Of a stretch of 8,605 nucleotides of DNA, positions 1-7,061 are shown piece by piece. The notes under the pieces were generated by a model. It did no database searches. It was not told the origin of the DNA and saw only the letters and a program-made list of their open reading frames with translations. The stretch is from Desulfobacteraceae bacterium (GTDB lineage: Bacteria; Desulfobacterota; DSM-4660; Desulfatiglandales; HGW-15), in contig RPPU01000158.1 in assembly GCA_003819975.1 (NCBI GenBank), positions 1-8,605 on the forward strand, written 5' to 3'. Both the position numbers and the translations under genes were made by a program. Numbering within the stretch: position 1 is the stretch's first letter; every line of letters starts with the position of its first letter.

Positions 1-1511
1 AAATATTTCATGACCACTGCGTTTTTTCCATGGTGAAAGGACGGATCTGCTATTTTGAATCCGGCTTTGGTAAAAGCTTGATACGAGGAAATATTTTCTT
101 CTTTGATCAAAGCCATGAAAGCTGAGATTCCGGGATCGCGTGACATGTCCCGGCAGCCCAAACGGATCAACCGCGCTCCAAGGCCCAGGCCGCGGAATTC
201 GGGATCAAGGCTTAGAGAGACAACCGCGTTCCGGTCTTTTTTATCGAAACGAATTTGTCCAACTGGAATTCCATCTGCGTTCTCAGCCACCCAAAGGCGG
301 GAATTGCGATTTCCCAGCTTGGCGCGAAACCATTCAGAATGGGTTTGTTCCGAAATCAGCTCGGAATAAAATGACATGGCGCGCACATAAGGCTCATTAG
401 CCCATCTCAGGAAAAGCTGACAATCCGTTTCTTGAGCAAGGCGCAGCCGTAAATCAGTGGGCGTCATGGCCTCACTGACCCGCGATCTCCCGCGGCCGTC
501 GACCATTTCCCTGCTGTTGCGACTGAGATTCCGCAGCAGACCCCTGTCCCGGATCGACTTTGAAAGAACTTCCGCGGCGGCGACTTCGTTGAAATCGCCG
601 ATCTGACCCAGATTTAATGCGGCCTTTTTTTCAGCTAAAGAATTAGCCACTAATCGCTGATTGTCGGCTAAGACTACCAGGATCATGGGAATGCCGAAAC
701 GCGCAAATTCAAAACAAGTGCTGCCTGCCGCTGAAACGGCCATGTCGGCCCATTCCAACAAAGGTCGCATATTCTGAACATGGTCAATCAGGCTAAAATT
801 GGATGAATGTTGCAATCTGAATTGTTCGAGGGAATCCCTGTGGTTGTTGGTCGGTCCGACGAGTACTTTAATTTCCGCACGCTCAAAGTTTGCTTGAAGC
901 AGCGCATGGAGAATCTTAAGAGTAGCGTTTTCAGGATCCGCTCCGCCCATGGATACCAGAATATTTTTAGCGGGTCCCTGACGGAACCGGACAGTGATGG
1001 GTTGGTCTAATAATTCGTTGCGCAGCAGAGCGTATTTTGTCCCGAGAAGAAAACGGCACTTTGGATCCGGATATTTTATCTTTTCGGCACCCGGGTTCTG
1101 ATTCAGGAGAATATCGGCTGCATATTCGGGTTGGTGGCCGTAATCGTCAACAACCAAAACGCGCAAGCCGGCCTTACGCATCGCGTTTTGGAAAACGGCA
1201 TCCAAATGATAGCCGTCGATCACGACCCAGCAATTTTCTGCCGAAACCGGTCTTGGATGATTTTGAATGATTTTTAAAGTAATTGCAAGGTCACGCCCGT
1301 CCGGGTGGGGCGCCGGCAATGCATGAAAAGCGAATCCTTCTTCTGCCAGGCGTCCCTCAAAAATTTCCGGCATGATTCCGATAAATATCGCCCGGCCGCC
1401 CCGTTTTTTCCAGGCTTGGGCCAAAGCAAGGCAACGCATCACGTGTCCGGTACCGATCCGGCTCGAAGCATCAGCCCTGATAAACAATGGCGCCGATAAA
1501 GATGTATTCAA
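1..1511 (-). CDS. pseG: PseG-PseH fusion: UDP-2,4-diacetamido-trideoxy-altrose hydrolase + GNAT N-acetyltransferase (3' end off window)
   Basis: At least 503 codons open to the window edge. Residues 10-345 are PseG, a GT-B-like hydrolase that removes UDP from UDP-2,4-diacetamido-2,4,6-trideoxy-L-altrose. Seen: RADASSRIGTGHVMRC at 12-27 with the family GxGH histidine (H23), SMGGADPEN at 187-195, and the MurG-like nucleotide-binding stretch SAAGSTCFEFARFGIP at 260-275. Residues 350-503 form a GNAT acetyltransferase with the acetyl-CoA loop FRGLGLGARLI (439-449) and the EENISSYQAFTKAGF strand-helix (471-485), as expected of PseH, which acetylates the 4-amino sugar one step before PseG. The frame is continuous across the linker (about 335-350), with no stop. 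Start: a TTG (1509-1511) overlapping the pseB stop as TTGA, preceded by GGAGAAAGAG. A second TTG at 1485-1487, giving MFIRADAS, is also possible but lacks a Shine-Dalgarno. PseG is secure; PseH is assigned by context. Confidence 0.9.
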   Translation of the reverse strand, partial: MNTSLSAPLFIRADASSRIGTGHVMRCLALAQAWKKRGGRAIFIGIMPEIFEGRLAEEGFAFHALPAPHPDGRDLAITLKIIQNHPRPVSAENCWVVIDGYHLDAVFQNAMRKAGLRVLVVDDYGHQPEYAADILLNQNPGAEKIKYPDPKCRFLLGTKYALLRNELLDQPITVRFRQGPAKNILVSMGGADPENATLKILHALLQANFERAEIKVLVGPTNNHRDSLEQFRLQHSSNFSLIDHVQNMRPLLEWADMAVSAAGSTCFEFARFGIPMILVVLADNQRLVANSLAEKKAALNLGQIGDFNEVAAAEVLSKSIRDRGLLRNLSRNSREMVDGRGRSRVSEAMTPTDLRLRLAQETDCQLFLRWANEPYVRAMSFYSELISEQTHSEWFRAKLGNRNSRLWVAENADGIPVGQIRFDKKDRNAVVSLSLDPEFRGLGLGARLIRLGCRDMSRDPGISAFMALIKEENISSYQAFTKAGFKIADPSFHHGKNAVVMKY

Positions 1512-2494
1512 CGGGACTCTTTCTCCAGAATGCCGATCATTTGTTCAATAGTTAAAAAGACTTTGTTTGTATTCGAGTTATATTCAAACTCAGCGGATAC
1601 CGGTTGGCCATGGTTGTTCCTGAACCTTCGCTCGAAAAACGCAAATTGCGGCTTAATGATATAATGATTTTCAAATTCAACGGTGGAACGCGCATCGTCT
1701 TTTGTGATCATCACTTCATGTAATTTCTCTCCCGGACGTATCCCGATGACTTCCGTCTCGCATTCCGGCCCGATTGCCTTTGCCAAATCCATCAATCGCA
1801 TGCTTGGAATTTTTGGAACAAACAGTTCTCCGCCGACCATCCTCTCGATGCACTGGAGGACAAAGTCGACGCCCTGCGCTAAGGTGATCCAAAAGCGGGT
1901 CATGCGGGGATCGGTTACGGTAATAACGCCGGATTTTCTTTGTTTCATGAAAAACGGGATCACGCTGCCGCGACTTCCGATGACATTTCCATAACGCACG
2001 ACACTGAAGCAGCTGTCCTCGTCGCCGACATATGAATTCCCGGCAATAAATAATTTATCCGAACATAATTTTGTGGCTCCGTAAAGATTAATGGGATTGG
2101 CCGCCTTATCCGTACTCAAGGCGATGACTTTCCTGACTCCCTGCGTTATAGCGACATCGATGATGTTCTCGGCCCCTATGATGTTAGTCTTTACGGCCTC
2201 AAAAGGGTTGTACTCCAAAGTCGGAACCTGTTTTAGAGCCGCGGCATGAATCACGTAATCGACGCCGTAAAAAGCCCTTTTAAGTCGCTCCGCGTCTCTG
2301 ACATCGCCGATGAAATAACGCATGCACGGGAATTCACGATCGCTGAAGACCTGCGCCATCTCAAATTGCTTCAATTCATCCCGGCTGAAAATAATCAGCT
2401 TTTTGGGTTTATACCGTTTCAGGATGATGTCAGTGCATTTTTTGCCGAAAGAGCCGGTACCGCCCGTAATCAAGATGGTTTTATTATTGAACAT
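1508..2494 (-). CDS. pseB: UDP-N-acetylglucosamine 4,6-dehydratase (inverting)
   Basis: 328 residues, normal length for PseB/FlaA1. It is an extended short-chain dehydrogenase that catalyses the first pseudaminic acid step, UDP-GlcNAc to UDP-2-acetamido-2,6-dideoxy-L-arabino-hexos-4-ulose, in the cytoplasm with bound NADP. Seen: the nucleotide-binding TGGTGSFGKK (10-19), the FSRDELKQFEM segment (36-46) typical of this family, HAAALKQVP (83-91), the catalytic TDK triad (128-130) and YGATK (138-142). These match the inverting PseB class, which uses TDK plus YxxxK. The ATG at 2494 is well supported by GGGAG 9 bases upstream. It lies between pseC and the pseG fusion, overlapping the latter by 4 bases, so both are probably translated from one message. 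A membrane-bound long-form dehydratase (PglF/WbpM) is excluded by the short length and lack of membrane segments. Confidence 0.95.
   Translation of the reverse strand: MFNNKTILITGGTGSFGKKCTDIILKRYKPKKLIIFSRDELKQFEMAQVFSDREFPCMRYFIGDVRDAERLKRAFYGVDYVIHAAALKQVPTLEYNPFEAVKTNIIGAENIIDVAITQGVRKVIALSTDKAANPINLYGATKLCSDKLFIAGNSYVGDEDSCFSVVRYGNVIGSRGSVIPFFMKQRKSGVITVTDPRMTRFWITLAQGVDFVLQCIERMVGGELFVPKIPSMRLMDLAKAIGPECETEVIGIRPGEKLHEVMITKDDARSTVEFENHYIIKPQFAFFERRFRNNHGQPVSAEFEYNSNTNKVFLTIEQMIGILEKESR
1517..1526 (-). promoter_or_regulatory. Ribosome binding site supporting the TTG start of pseG
   Basis: The minus strand reads GGAGAAAGAG inside the last codons of pseB. GGAG lies 11 bases and GAG 5 bases before the TTG at 1509-1511. 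Together with the TTGA stop/start overlap this points to translational coupling of pseB and pseG. It is the main reason for preferring this start over the later TTG. Confidence 0.5.
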
Positions 2495-2518
2495 ATCGTT
2501 TTACTCCCGTTGCACTTG

Positions 2519-2563
2519 ATGAAATCTTGGGGAACAAGATTTCATGTAACGCGGCTACGCCGC
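2519..2563. repeat. Hairpin repeat E1 (A + B hairpins), between the pseC tail scar and pseB
   Basis: A hairpin 2519-2545: arms ATGAAATCTTG and CAAGATTTCAT, an 11-bp perfect stem with loop GGGAA. B hairpin 2551-2563: GCGGC-TAC-GCCGC. The B hairpin starts 2 bases after the stop of the duplicated pseC tail (coding-strand view), and the A hairpin ends 24 bases before the pseB start. No U-tract follows, so it is not a classical terminator. It is one of about twelve related copies in the window. Confidence 0.9.
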
Positions 2564-2565
2564 TA

Positions 2566-2670
2566 TTAACTATTAAAAGACCAAAGGGTTTGGGTTACAA
2601 AATCGAACATATCTTGAGTCATAGCCGGGAAAAGGGGCAGGCTCAGATAGTTTGCAAAATATTTTTTTGC
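2566..2670 (-). pseudogene. Duplicated 3' end of pseC (about 34 codons), detached remnant
   Basis: The minus strand reads KKYFANYLSLPLFPAMTQ and on to a TAA at 2566-2568, nearly the same as the C-terminus of the intact pseC just upstream (EKYFANCFSLPLFPAMTQ, stop at 2721). Of 29 aligned codons from that lysine onward I count 14 identical, 9 synonymous and 6 replaced, mostly conservatively. The pattern is that of two functional genes that diverged before being brought together. The copy is offset about 155 bases from the original and each is followed by the same B + A hairpin pair, so gene tail and repeat form one duplicated block. An ATG inside hairpin E2 (2698-2700) happens to be in frame and would give a 44-residue peptide, but it has no ribosome binding site. 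Confidence 0.85.
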
Positions 2671-2672
2671 TA

Positions 2673-2718
2673 ATGAAATCTTGCAGGAGCAAGATTTCAT
2701 GTACCGCGGCTGAGCCAC
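2673..2718. repeat. Hairpin repeat E2 (A + degenerate B), directly after pseC
   Basis: A hairpin 2673-2700: ATGAAATCTTG and CAAGATTTCAT around CAGGAG; one more C-G pair can extend the stem to 12 with loop AGGA. B hairpin 2706-2718: GCGGC-TGA-GCCAC, one base off the perfect palindrome. On the coding strand B starts 2 bases after the pseC stop. The far side of the A hairpin marks the junction with the duplicated pseC tail. Confidence 0.85.
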
Positions 2719-2720
2719 TT

Positions 2721-3923
2721 TTATTTAAGAATGGATAAAAGGGTTTGGACGACATAGTCGAACATCTCTTGGGTCATGGCCGGAAAAAGAGGCAGGCTGA
2801 AACAGTTCGCAAAATACTTCTCGGACTCCGGGAATTGCGCCGGGTCCCTATGCCATTTTGCATGATGGAAGGGTTGCCGGTAAATCGGGATATAGTGAAC
2901 TTGCGTATAAATATTCCGCTCTCTGAGCTGCCGATAAAGATCATTTCTCTTAACCCCGCAAGCCGGTCCGAGTCGTAATGGATATAAATGATAACAGGGA
3001 TCCGTATGCTCCGGCCAAGGCGGAAGAATAAAAATCTCTTTTTTCGCCGCTTCCGCGAATGCCTTGTTGTAATTGCGGACAATCTGTTGCCGCTTTGCTT
3101 TATGTCGCTCGAGTCGTTTCATTTGCGAAAGGCCCAGTACGGAATGGATATCGGTCAAACGGTAATTGTACCCAAGCATTTGCATCTCATGATACCAAGC
3201 CGGCTTTTCCGAGCCTGCAATAATGGATGGATCCGGTAATCTATAGTTAGAATGGTTTCGTTCAATACCATGACTGGAAAGCAGTCTTAATTTGTGCGCC
3301 AGATGATCGTCATTGGTAAGAATGGCGCCGCCCTCGCCGGTGGTTATGGTTTTGACCGGATGAAACGAAAAAATCGCCAGATCCGTATGGGCGCAGGATC
3401 CGCAAGCATAGGTCTCCCCTTTATATTCATAAGTCGATCCGATGCTGTGCGCGGCATCTTCGATCAGTTTAAAACCATAGTGATCCGCCAGCTTCCTGAA
3501 ACGGGGAAGATCGGCCGGGACGCCGGCGAAATCGACCGGAATGACGACTTTAGGAACGGCTTGAGTTTTACAATAGGATTCGAGTTCATCGGGCGAAAGA
3601 CAAAGGGTTTGCGGATCAATATCAACAAAATCAGGACGGCCGTCGCAATAAACAATGCAATTCGCGGATGCTAAAAACGAGATCGGACTCGTTACGCCTA
3701 AATCTCCCGGGCCAACCTTCAAAGCCAAACAAGCCAGATGCAGAGCGGCCGTGCCGTTGGCCACGGCAATGCAATGTTTGGCTCCGCATTGAGCAGCGAC
3801 TGCTTCCTCAAATTCGGTGACCTTCGGCCCCATGGTCAACCAATCCGATTGCAGCACCGCGATCACGGCTTCGATGTCTTCCGGAATGACGCTTTGCCGG
3901 CCGTATGGAATGGGTTTTTTCAT
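2721..3923 (-). CDS. pseC: UDP-4-amino-4,6-dideoxy-N-acetyl-L-altrosamine transaminase
   Basis: 400 residues, a fold-type I PLP aminotransferase of the DegT/DnrJ/EryC1 (sugar aminotransferase) family. It converts the PseB 4-keto product to the 4-amino sugar, usually with glutamate as donor. Seen: the PseC-like N-terminus PYGRQSVIPEDIEAV (6-20) and SDWLTMGP (26-33), ANGTAALHLA (55-64) at the PLP phosphate site, IEDAAHSIGS (154-163) with the PLP-ring aspartate D156, and SFHPVKTITTGEGG (186-199) with the Schiff-base lysine K191. The ATG at 3923 fits the family start; the upstream Shine-Dalgarno is weak (GAAGTG, 5 bases away). pseB follows after 226 bases that hold two hairpin repeats and a second copy of this gene's own C-terminus. 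A different 4-aminotransferase is possible in principle, but the pairing with pseB and pseG fixes the role. Confidence 0.93.
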   Translation of the reverse strand: MKKPIPYGRQSVIPEDIEAVIAVLQSDWLTMGPKVTEFEEAVAAQCGAKHCIAVANGTAALHLACLALKVGPGDLGVTSPISFLASANCIVYCDGRPDFVDIDPQTLCLSPDELESYCKTQAVPKVVIPVDFAGVPADLPRFRKLADHYGFKLIEDAAHSIGSTYEYKGETYACGSCAHTDLAIFSFHPVKTITTGEGGAILTNDDHLAHKLRLLSSHGIERNHSNYRLPDPSIIAGSEKPAWYHEMQMLGYNYRLTDIHSVLGLSQMKRLERHKAKRQQIVRNYNKAFAEAAKKEIFILPPWPEHTDPCYHLYPLRLGPACGVKRNDLYRQLRERNIYTQVHYIPIYRQPFHHAKWHRDPAQFPESEKYFANCFSLPLFPAMTQEMFDYVVQTLLSILK

Positions 3924-3934
3924 CGTTTCACTTC

Positions 3935-3962
3935 ATGAAATTTTGAAGGAACAAAATTTCAT
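3935..3962. repeat. Hairpin repeat E3 (A hairpin only), between the 61-residue gene and pseC
   Basis: Arms ATGAAATTTTG and CAAAATTTCAT form a perfect 11-bp stem with loop AAGGAA. Compared with E1 the inner stem has TTTTG/CAAAA for TCTTG/CAAGA, a compensatory pair change. No B hairpin is recognisable. It fills most of a 44-base gap: 5 bases from the upstream stop codon and 11 bases from the pseC ATG, so an RNA hairpin here would sit against the pseC ribosome binding site. Confidence 0.85.
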
Positions 3963-3967
3963 ATAAA

Positions 3968-4153
3968 TTAAGTTCTTGCATACATAAAAAGTTCAATTAA
4001 ATATTTTTGAATCTGCGCTTCCGTCCACTCCGGATGTTCTTTTCGTAAGCCGACTTCCTTTAGGTGCCGGGCGGAAAAATACAATCTGAGAGATAACTTC
4101 AGCTTTTCTTCGGCGGACATGCTTTGAAAAATTTGTTTTTGCTCGGGAAGCAT
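3968..4153 (-). CDS. Small conserved-looking hypothetical protein, 61 residues
   Basis: 61 residues, MLPEQKQIFQSMSAEEKLKL at the start and LIELFMYART at the end. It is charged and helical, with no signal peptide, membrane segment or cysteines. The SAEEKL-x-LSLRLYFSARHLK, EHPEWTEAQI and LFMYART blocks look to me like a small, widespread family annotated only as hypothetical; this is recollection, not a search. It begins 67 bases after the stop of the dehydrogenase-acyltransferase gene and ends just before hairpin E3 and pseC. The Shine-Dalgarno is poor (GAG 9 bases before the ATG). I treat it as real because it is codirectional, fills the gap between two genes and its composition is protein-like. 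Function unknown; a glycan role is not implied by the residues. Confidence 0.7.
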   Translation of the reverse strand: MLPEQKQIFQSMSAEEKLKLSLRLYFSARHLKEVGLRKEHPEWTEAQIQKYLIELFMYART

Positions 4154-4178
4154 CGCAATAACTCAGATTCAAATCACA

Positions 4179-4207
4179 ATTATTTAGGGTTTAAAACCTA
4201 TTAACAA
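4179..4207 (-). promoter_or_regulatory. Possible sigma-70-like promoter before the 61-residue gene and pseC
   Basis: On the minus strand TTGTTA (4202-4207), a 17-base spacer and AATAAT (4179-4184) match the -35 and -10 consensus at 4/6 and 5/6. Transcription would start some 15-20 bases before the ATG at 4153, giving an internal start for the pse genes. This is the only gap between spaced genes that has no hairpin repeat. It is a consensus match in AT-rich DNA, so it is weak evidence. Confidence 0.27.
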
Positions 4208-4220
4208 CTAAAAGCCCTAT

Positions 4221-5846
4221 CTATATTTTGGAGACATTTTTCCCGTCTTGAATATATTTCAAGCCGCAGGTATCGCAAATGGCTTTATTCTTCTCAAAAT
4301 GCAGCCGTACTCCGCATTGACACATCCAACCCTTGATTTCGGCCGGATTGCCCACCACCAAGGCATAGTCCGGAACATCGTCGATAACCACGGAACCGGC
4401 GCCCACAAACGCAAACCGGCCGATCGTATGCCCGCAAACGATCGTGCAGTTGGCGCCCAGCGAAGCACCCTCTTTCACTAAAGTTTTACGGATTTCATCT
4501 TTGCGCGGAATATAACTGCGGGGATTATAAACATTCGTAAATACCATGGAAGGTCCGCAAAAAACACCGTCTTCTAAAGCGACCCCATCGTAAACCGAAA
4601 CATTGTTCTGGATCTTGACCTTATTGCCGATGATCACATCCGGACCGATCACCACATTTTGACCGATATTGCAATTTTGACCGATTTTACTGCCCTTGAT
4701 CACATGGGAGAAATGCCAGATCTTGGTTCCCCGACCGATCTCGCAACCCGAATCGACGATGGCGGTAGGATGAACAAATAGGTCGGGCTTAACGTTTTCC
4801 GGGCGAACCTCTTTTCGGATCTGAACGGTTCGACCCTCATTTTCCAGCGATTCCTGACAGGCCTGTAATACTTTGAGCACCTGCAGCGCCTCTTCTCCGT
4901 CTGTTTTGGGCCGAATCCGTTGGACAACACAATCGATAAAATGTTGACATTCTTCCCGTAAAGGCTCTTTCTTTTCCAAAACCACCTTCTCGGCTTCTTT
5001 CTTGTCGGGTACGGGCAGATGATCTTTCCATTCGATTCGATGCGGATAAAGCAGCAGTTTATTTTCCGGTTCCACATCATTGAAAACCGCCATCTTCCGA
5101 TCACCCACCACTACCAAGCGTTGTTCTTTGTAAGGATGCAGCCAACTCACGAAAATATGCGCCCGGATCCCGGAAGCAAAGGACAACGTGCTAAGGGTGA
5201 CATCCGCTATTTTTTCCTGTAAATAATTTCCACCCGTGCTGCTTACTCTTTCGGGCATCTCGCCGGCCAGAGCAAGGATGACGGATAAATCATGGGGTGC
5301 AAAACTCCAGAGAATATTTTCTTCTTTTCTGATTTTTCCCAAATTCAGACGGTTGGAATAGATGTATTGAATCTTGCCCAAATCACCGTCTGCAATGAGT
5401 TGTTTCAGCTTGACGACCGCCGGATGATACTGAAGCAAATGCCCGACCATCAATATTTTTTTCCTTTTTAAGGCAAGCTCGTGCAACTCGATCCCTTGGG
5501 CCTCATATAATGCCAAGGGCTTTTCAACAAACACATCTTTATCGGCCAGCAAAGCGGCTTTAACCATTTCAAAGTGCGTCTCCGCCGGACTGGCAATCGC
5601 CACGGCCTGAATTCCGGAGTTCGCTAAAACCGCCGCATAAGAAACCTCTCTTTCAATATGCGGATATAACTTGGCCATTTCGTCTAACGCGGGCTTTTGA
5701 TTTTCGCAAATCATCCCCAAAACGCCAAGCCCGGCGAAATTTCTGACTAAATTTTTTCCCCAATACCCCGCGCCGATGACGGCTAAAAAGTTACGCGGAA
5801 CTGTAATATCACCTGTTTTCACAAAGATGTTTGCATGTTCATTCAT
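4221..5846 (-). CDS. Gfo/Idh/MocA sugar dehydrogenase fused to hexapeptide acyltransferase with C-terminal zinc ribbon
   Basis: 541 residues in three parts. Residues 20-345 are a Gfo/Idh/MocA oxidoreductase: Rossmann loop [10 protein letters not shown] (23-32), catalytic-type VEKPL (107-111), GHLLQYHP (135-142) and APHDLS (183-188). Residues 358-505 are a left-handed beta-helix acyltransferase with many hexapeptide turns ([14 protein letters not shown] and on), the FTNVYNP loop (436-442) and a closing [11 protein letters not shown]. Residues 509-527 carry CQC...CDTC, four cysteines likely to bind zinc. The halves resemble WbpB/WlbA (3-dehydrogenase of UDP-GlcNAc-uronate) and WbpD/WlbB (3-N-acetyltransferase), normally separate proteins joined by a 3-aminotransferase (WbpE) that is not seen here. 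Substrate is therefore inferred only as a nucleotide sugar. The ATG at 5846 has GGAG 8 bases upstream, directly against hairpin E4. Confidence 0.9.
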   Translation of the reverse strand: MNEHANIFVKTGDITVPRNFLAVIGAGYWGKNLVRNFAGLGVLGMICENQKPALDEMAKLYPHIEREVSYAAVLANSGIQAVAIASPAETHFEMVKAALLADKDVFVEKPLALYEAQGIELHELALKRKKILMVGHLLQYHPAVVKLKQLIADGDLGKIQYIYSNRLNLGKIRKEENILWSFAPHDLSVILALAGEMPERVSSTGGNYLQEKIADVTLSTLSFASGIRAHIFVSWLHPYKEQRLVVVGDRKMAVFNDVEPENKLLLYPHRIEWKDHLPVPDKKEAEKVVLEKKEPLREECQHFIDCVVQRIRPKTDGEEALQVLKVLQACQESLENEGRTVQIRKEVRPENVKPDLFVHPTAIVDSGCEIGRGTKIWHFSHVIKGSKIGQNCNIGQNVVIGPDVIIGNKVKIQNNVSVYDGVALEDGVFCGPSMVFTNVYNPRSYIPRKDEIRKTLVKEGASLGANCTIVCGHTIGRFAFVGAGSVVIDDVPDYALVVGNPAEIKGWMCQCGVRLHFEKNKAICDTCGLKYIQDGKNVSKI

Positions 5847-5858
5847 TGTCGGCGCTCC

Positions 5859-5904
5859 ATAAAATTCCGCAAGGCCGGAATTTTATCAAACGCGGCTTCG
5901 CCGC
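5859..5904. repeat. Hairpin repeat E4 (variant A + B), before the dehydrogenase-acyltransferase gene
   Basis: A hairpin 5859-5886: ATAAAATTCCG and CGGAATTTTAT, 11 perfect pairs, loop CAAGGC. B hairpin 5892-5904: GCGGC-TTC-GCCGC. The stem sequence differs from E1 at several pairs, always on both arms. The coding-strand end of the A hairpin runs straight into the GGAG ribosome binding site of the next gene. Confidence 0.88.
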
Positions 5905-5941
5905 TATTTATAAGATTTTCTTCAAATAATGTTTTATTAAT

Positions 5942-5968
5942 ATGAAATCTTGTTCCTCAAGATTTCAT
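5942..5968. repeat. Hairpin repeat E5 (A hairpin, opposite orientation), overlapping the epimerase stop codon
   Basis: Arms ATGAAATCTTG and CAAGATTTCAT with loop TTCCT, 11 perfect pairs. The loop is the complement of the AGGAA loop of E6, so this copy is inverted relative to E1-E4. On the coding strand the gene ends TGATGAAATC: the final A of the stop codon is the first base of the repeat. It faces E4 across about 37 AT-rich bases, and the B hairpin of E4 may serve both. Confidence 0.88.
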
Positions 5969-6927
5969 CATTCTTTGAAGAAGTCAATCACGCTTTGCAC
6001 GATGGCCGTTAAATCGTAATTCGGCTTAAACCCGATCAGCTTACCGATTTTATCTATATTCGGGCACCGGCGCTGCATATCTTCAAAGCCGGGGCCATAA
6101 GCCTTTTCATACGGAATATGCTCGATCGGAGATCGGCTGCCGGTCATCTCCTTAACTTTTTGCGCCAACTCATTAATGCTTACTTCCTGGTCATTTCCGA
6201 CATTAAAGACATCGCCTTCCGCCCGCGGCTCATCCATTAACTTCATGATCGCGTTTACGACATCCCGGACATGCGTAAAACTGCGGGTTTGGGTGCCGTC
6301 GCCGAATACCGAAATCGGTTTCCCGAACAAAGCGCTTTGCACAAAATTGGGCAACACCATACCGTATTGTCCGGTCTGGCGCGGACCAACCGTATTGAAT
6401 AAGCGGCCGATGACGACCGGCAACTTCTTTTCGTCGTAATAGGCCAAAGCCAGGAATTCATCCAGGGTTTTGGAGCAAGCATACGCCCAGCGCCGCTTCT
6501 TGACCGACCCCATGATACGGTTGTCGTCTTCAGCCAGAGAGTGATCCAGATGATTACCGTAAATCTCGGACGTTGAGGCTACAAAAGTTTTTTTCTTGAA
6601 TCGATTCGCCAATCGGAGAACCGTTTCGGAGCCTTTGACGTTGATGTCCAGAGTCTCCACCGGATGATCCATGATGGTCCGGACGCCTACGGCCGCGGCC
6701 AGATGATAGATATGATCCGCTTTGAATATCAGTTCATTCATTACCGATTCGTTTAAAATGGTATCCACCACCAAATGAAATCGTTCGTGATTATGAATCT
6801 TCTCGATATTGGCGAGCTTACCGGTCCAGAGATTGTCGATCACAAACACTTCATTGCCGATCTCCAACTGTTTTTCCGCCAGATGCGACCCGATAAAACC
6901 GGCTCCGCCTGTTATCAATATCTTCAT
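5968..6927 (-). CDS. NAD-dependent nucleotide-sugar epimerase/dehydratase (extended SDR)
   Basis: 319 residues, the usual length for GalE/UDP-glucuronate decarboxylase-like enzymes. Seen: TGGAGFIGSH (6-15) NAD loop, HLAAAVGV (75-82), STSEIYG (118-124), the YACSK catalytic pair Y149/K153, RLFNTVGPRQ (175-184) and GDGTQTRSFTHVRD (209-222). The glutamate in STSE is shared with UDP-xylose synthases, ArnA decarboxylase and GDP-mannose dehydratases, while plain GalE enzymes usually have another residue there; so decarboxylation or dehydration cannot be excluded and I do not give a symbol. The ATG at 6927 is backed by a strong GAAGGAG 8 bases upstream. The stop codon overlaps hairpin E5 by one base. 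It precedes the dehydrogenase-acyltransferase fusion and probably supplies or modifies its nucleotide-sugar substrate. Confidence 0.92.
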   Translation of the reverse strand: MKILITGGAGFIGSHLAEKQLEIGNEVFVIDNLWTGKLANIEKIHNHERFHLVVDTILNESVMNELIFKADHIYHLAAAVGVRTIMDHPVETLDINVKGSETVLRLANRFKKKTFVASTSEIYGNHLDHSLAEDDNRIMGSVKKRRWAYACSKTLDEFLALAYYDEKKLPVVIGRLFNTVGPRQTGQYGMVLPNFVQSALFGKPISVFGDGTQTRSFTHVRDVVNAIMKLMDEPRAEGDVFNVGNDQEVSINELAQKVKEMTGSRSPIEHIPYEKAYGPGFEDMQRRCPNIDKIGKLIGFKPNYDLTAIVQSVIDFFKE

Positions 6928-7016
6928 CGCGCGCGCTCCTTCGTCGTATATGTTTGTTTATGGTTTCCAAATAGCAACAGTATCATGTCACGTCATTCCA
7001 TGTTTCTGCGCGCTTT

Positions 7017-7061
7017 ATGAAATCTTGAGGAACAAGATTTCATATAACGCGGCTGCGCCGC
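7017..7061. repeat. Hairpin repeat E6 (A + B), upstream of the epimerase
   Basis: A hairpin 7017-7043: ATGAAATCTTG and CAAGATTTCAT, loop AGGAA. B hairpin 7049-7061: GCGGC-TGC-GCCGC. It is one of the best consensus copies. Between it and the epimerase start lie 89 bases with no other recognisable signal except the ribosome binding site. An AT-rich stretch of about 80 bases (7062-7140) separates it from E7; I see no convincing promoter there. Confidence 0.9.

Noticed and set aside
103..1499. Several plus-strand reading frames of 60-90 codons in the first 1.5 kb
   Set aside because: They are antisense to the continuous PseG-PseH frame, have no recognisable domains and lack ribosome binding sites. 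The same holds for the plus-strand frames opposite pseB, pseC, the fusion gene and the epimerase.
2573..2755. 60-codon minus-strand reading frame across the end of pseC and the gap after it
   Set aside because: It starts inside pseC in the wrong frame, reads through hairpin E2 and crosses the duplicated tail out of frame. The meaningful frame there is the pseC-tail remnant ending at 2566.
4185..4219. Imperfect stem AGGGC...CCCT between the fusion gene and the 61-residue gene
   Set aside because: Short, bulged, with a loop of about 16 bases and no relation to the A or B hairpins; it is likely chance in AT-rich sequence.
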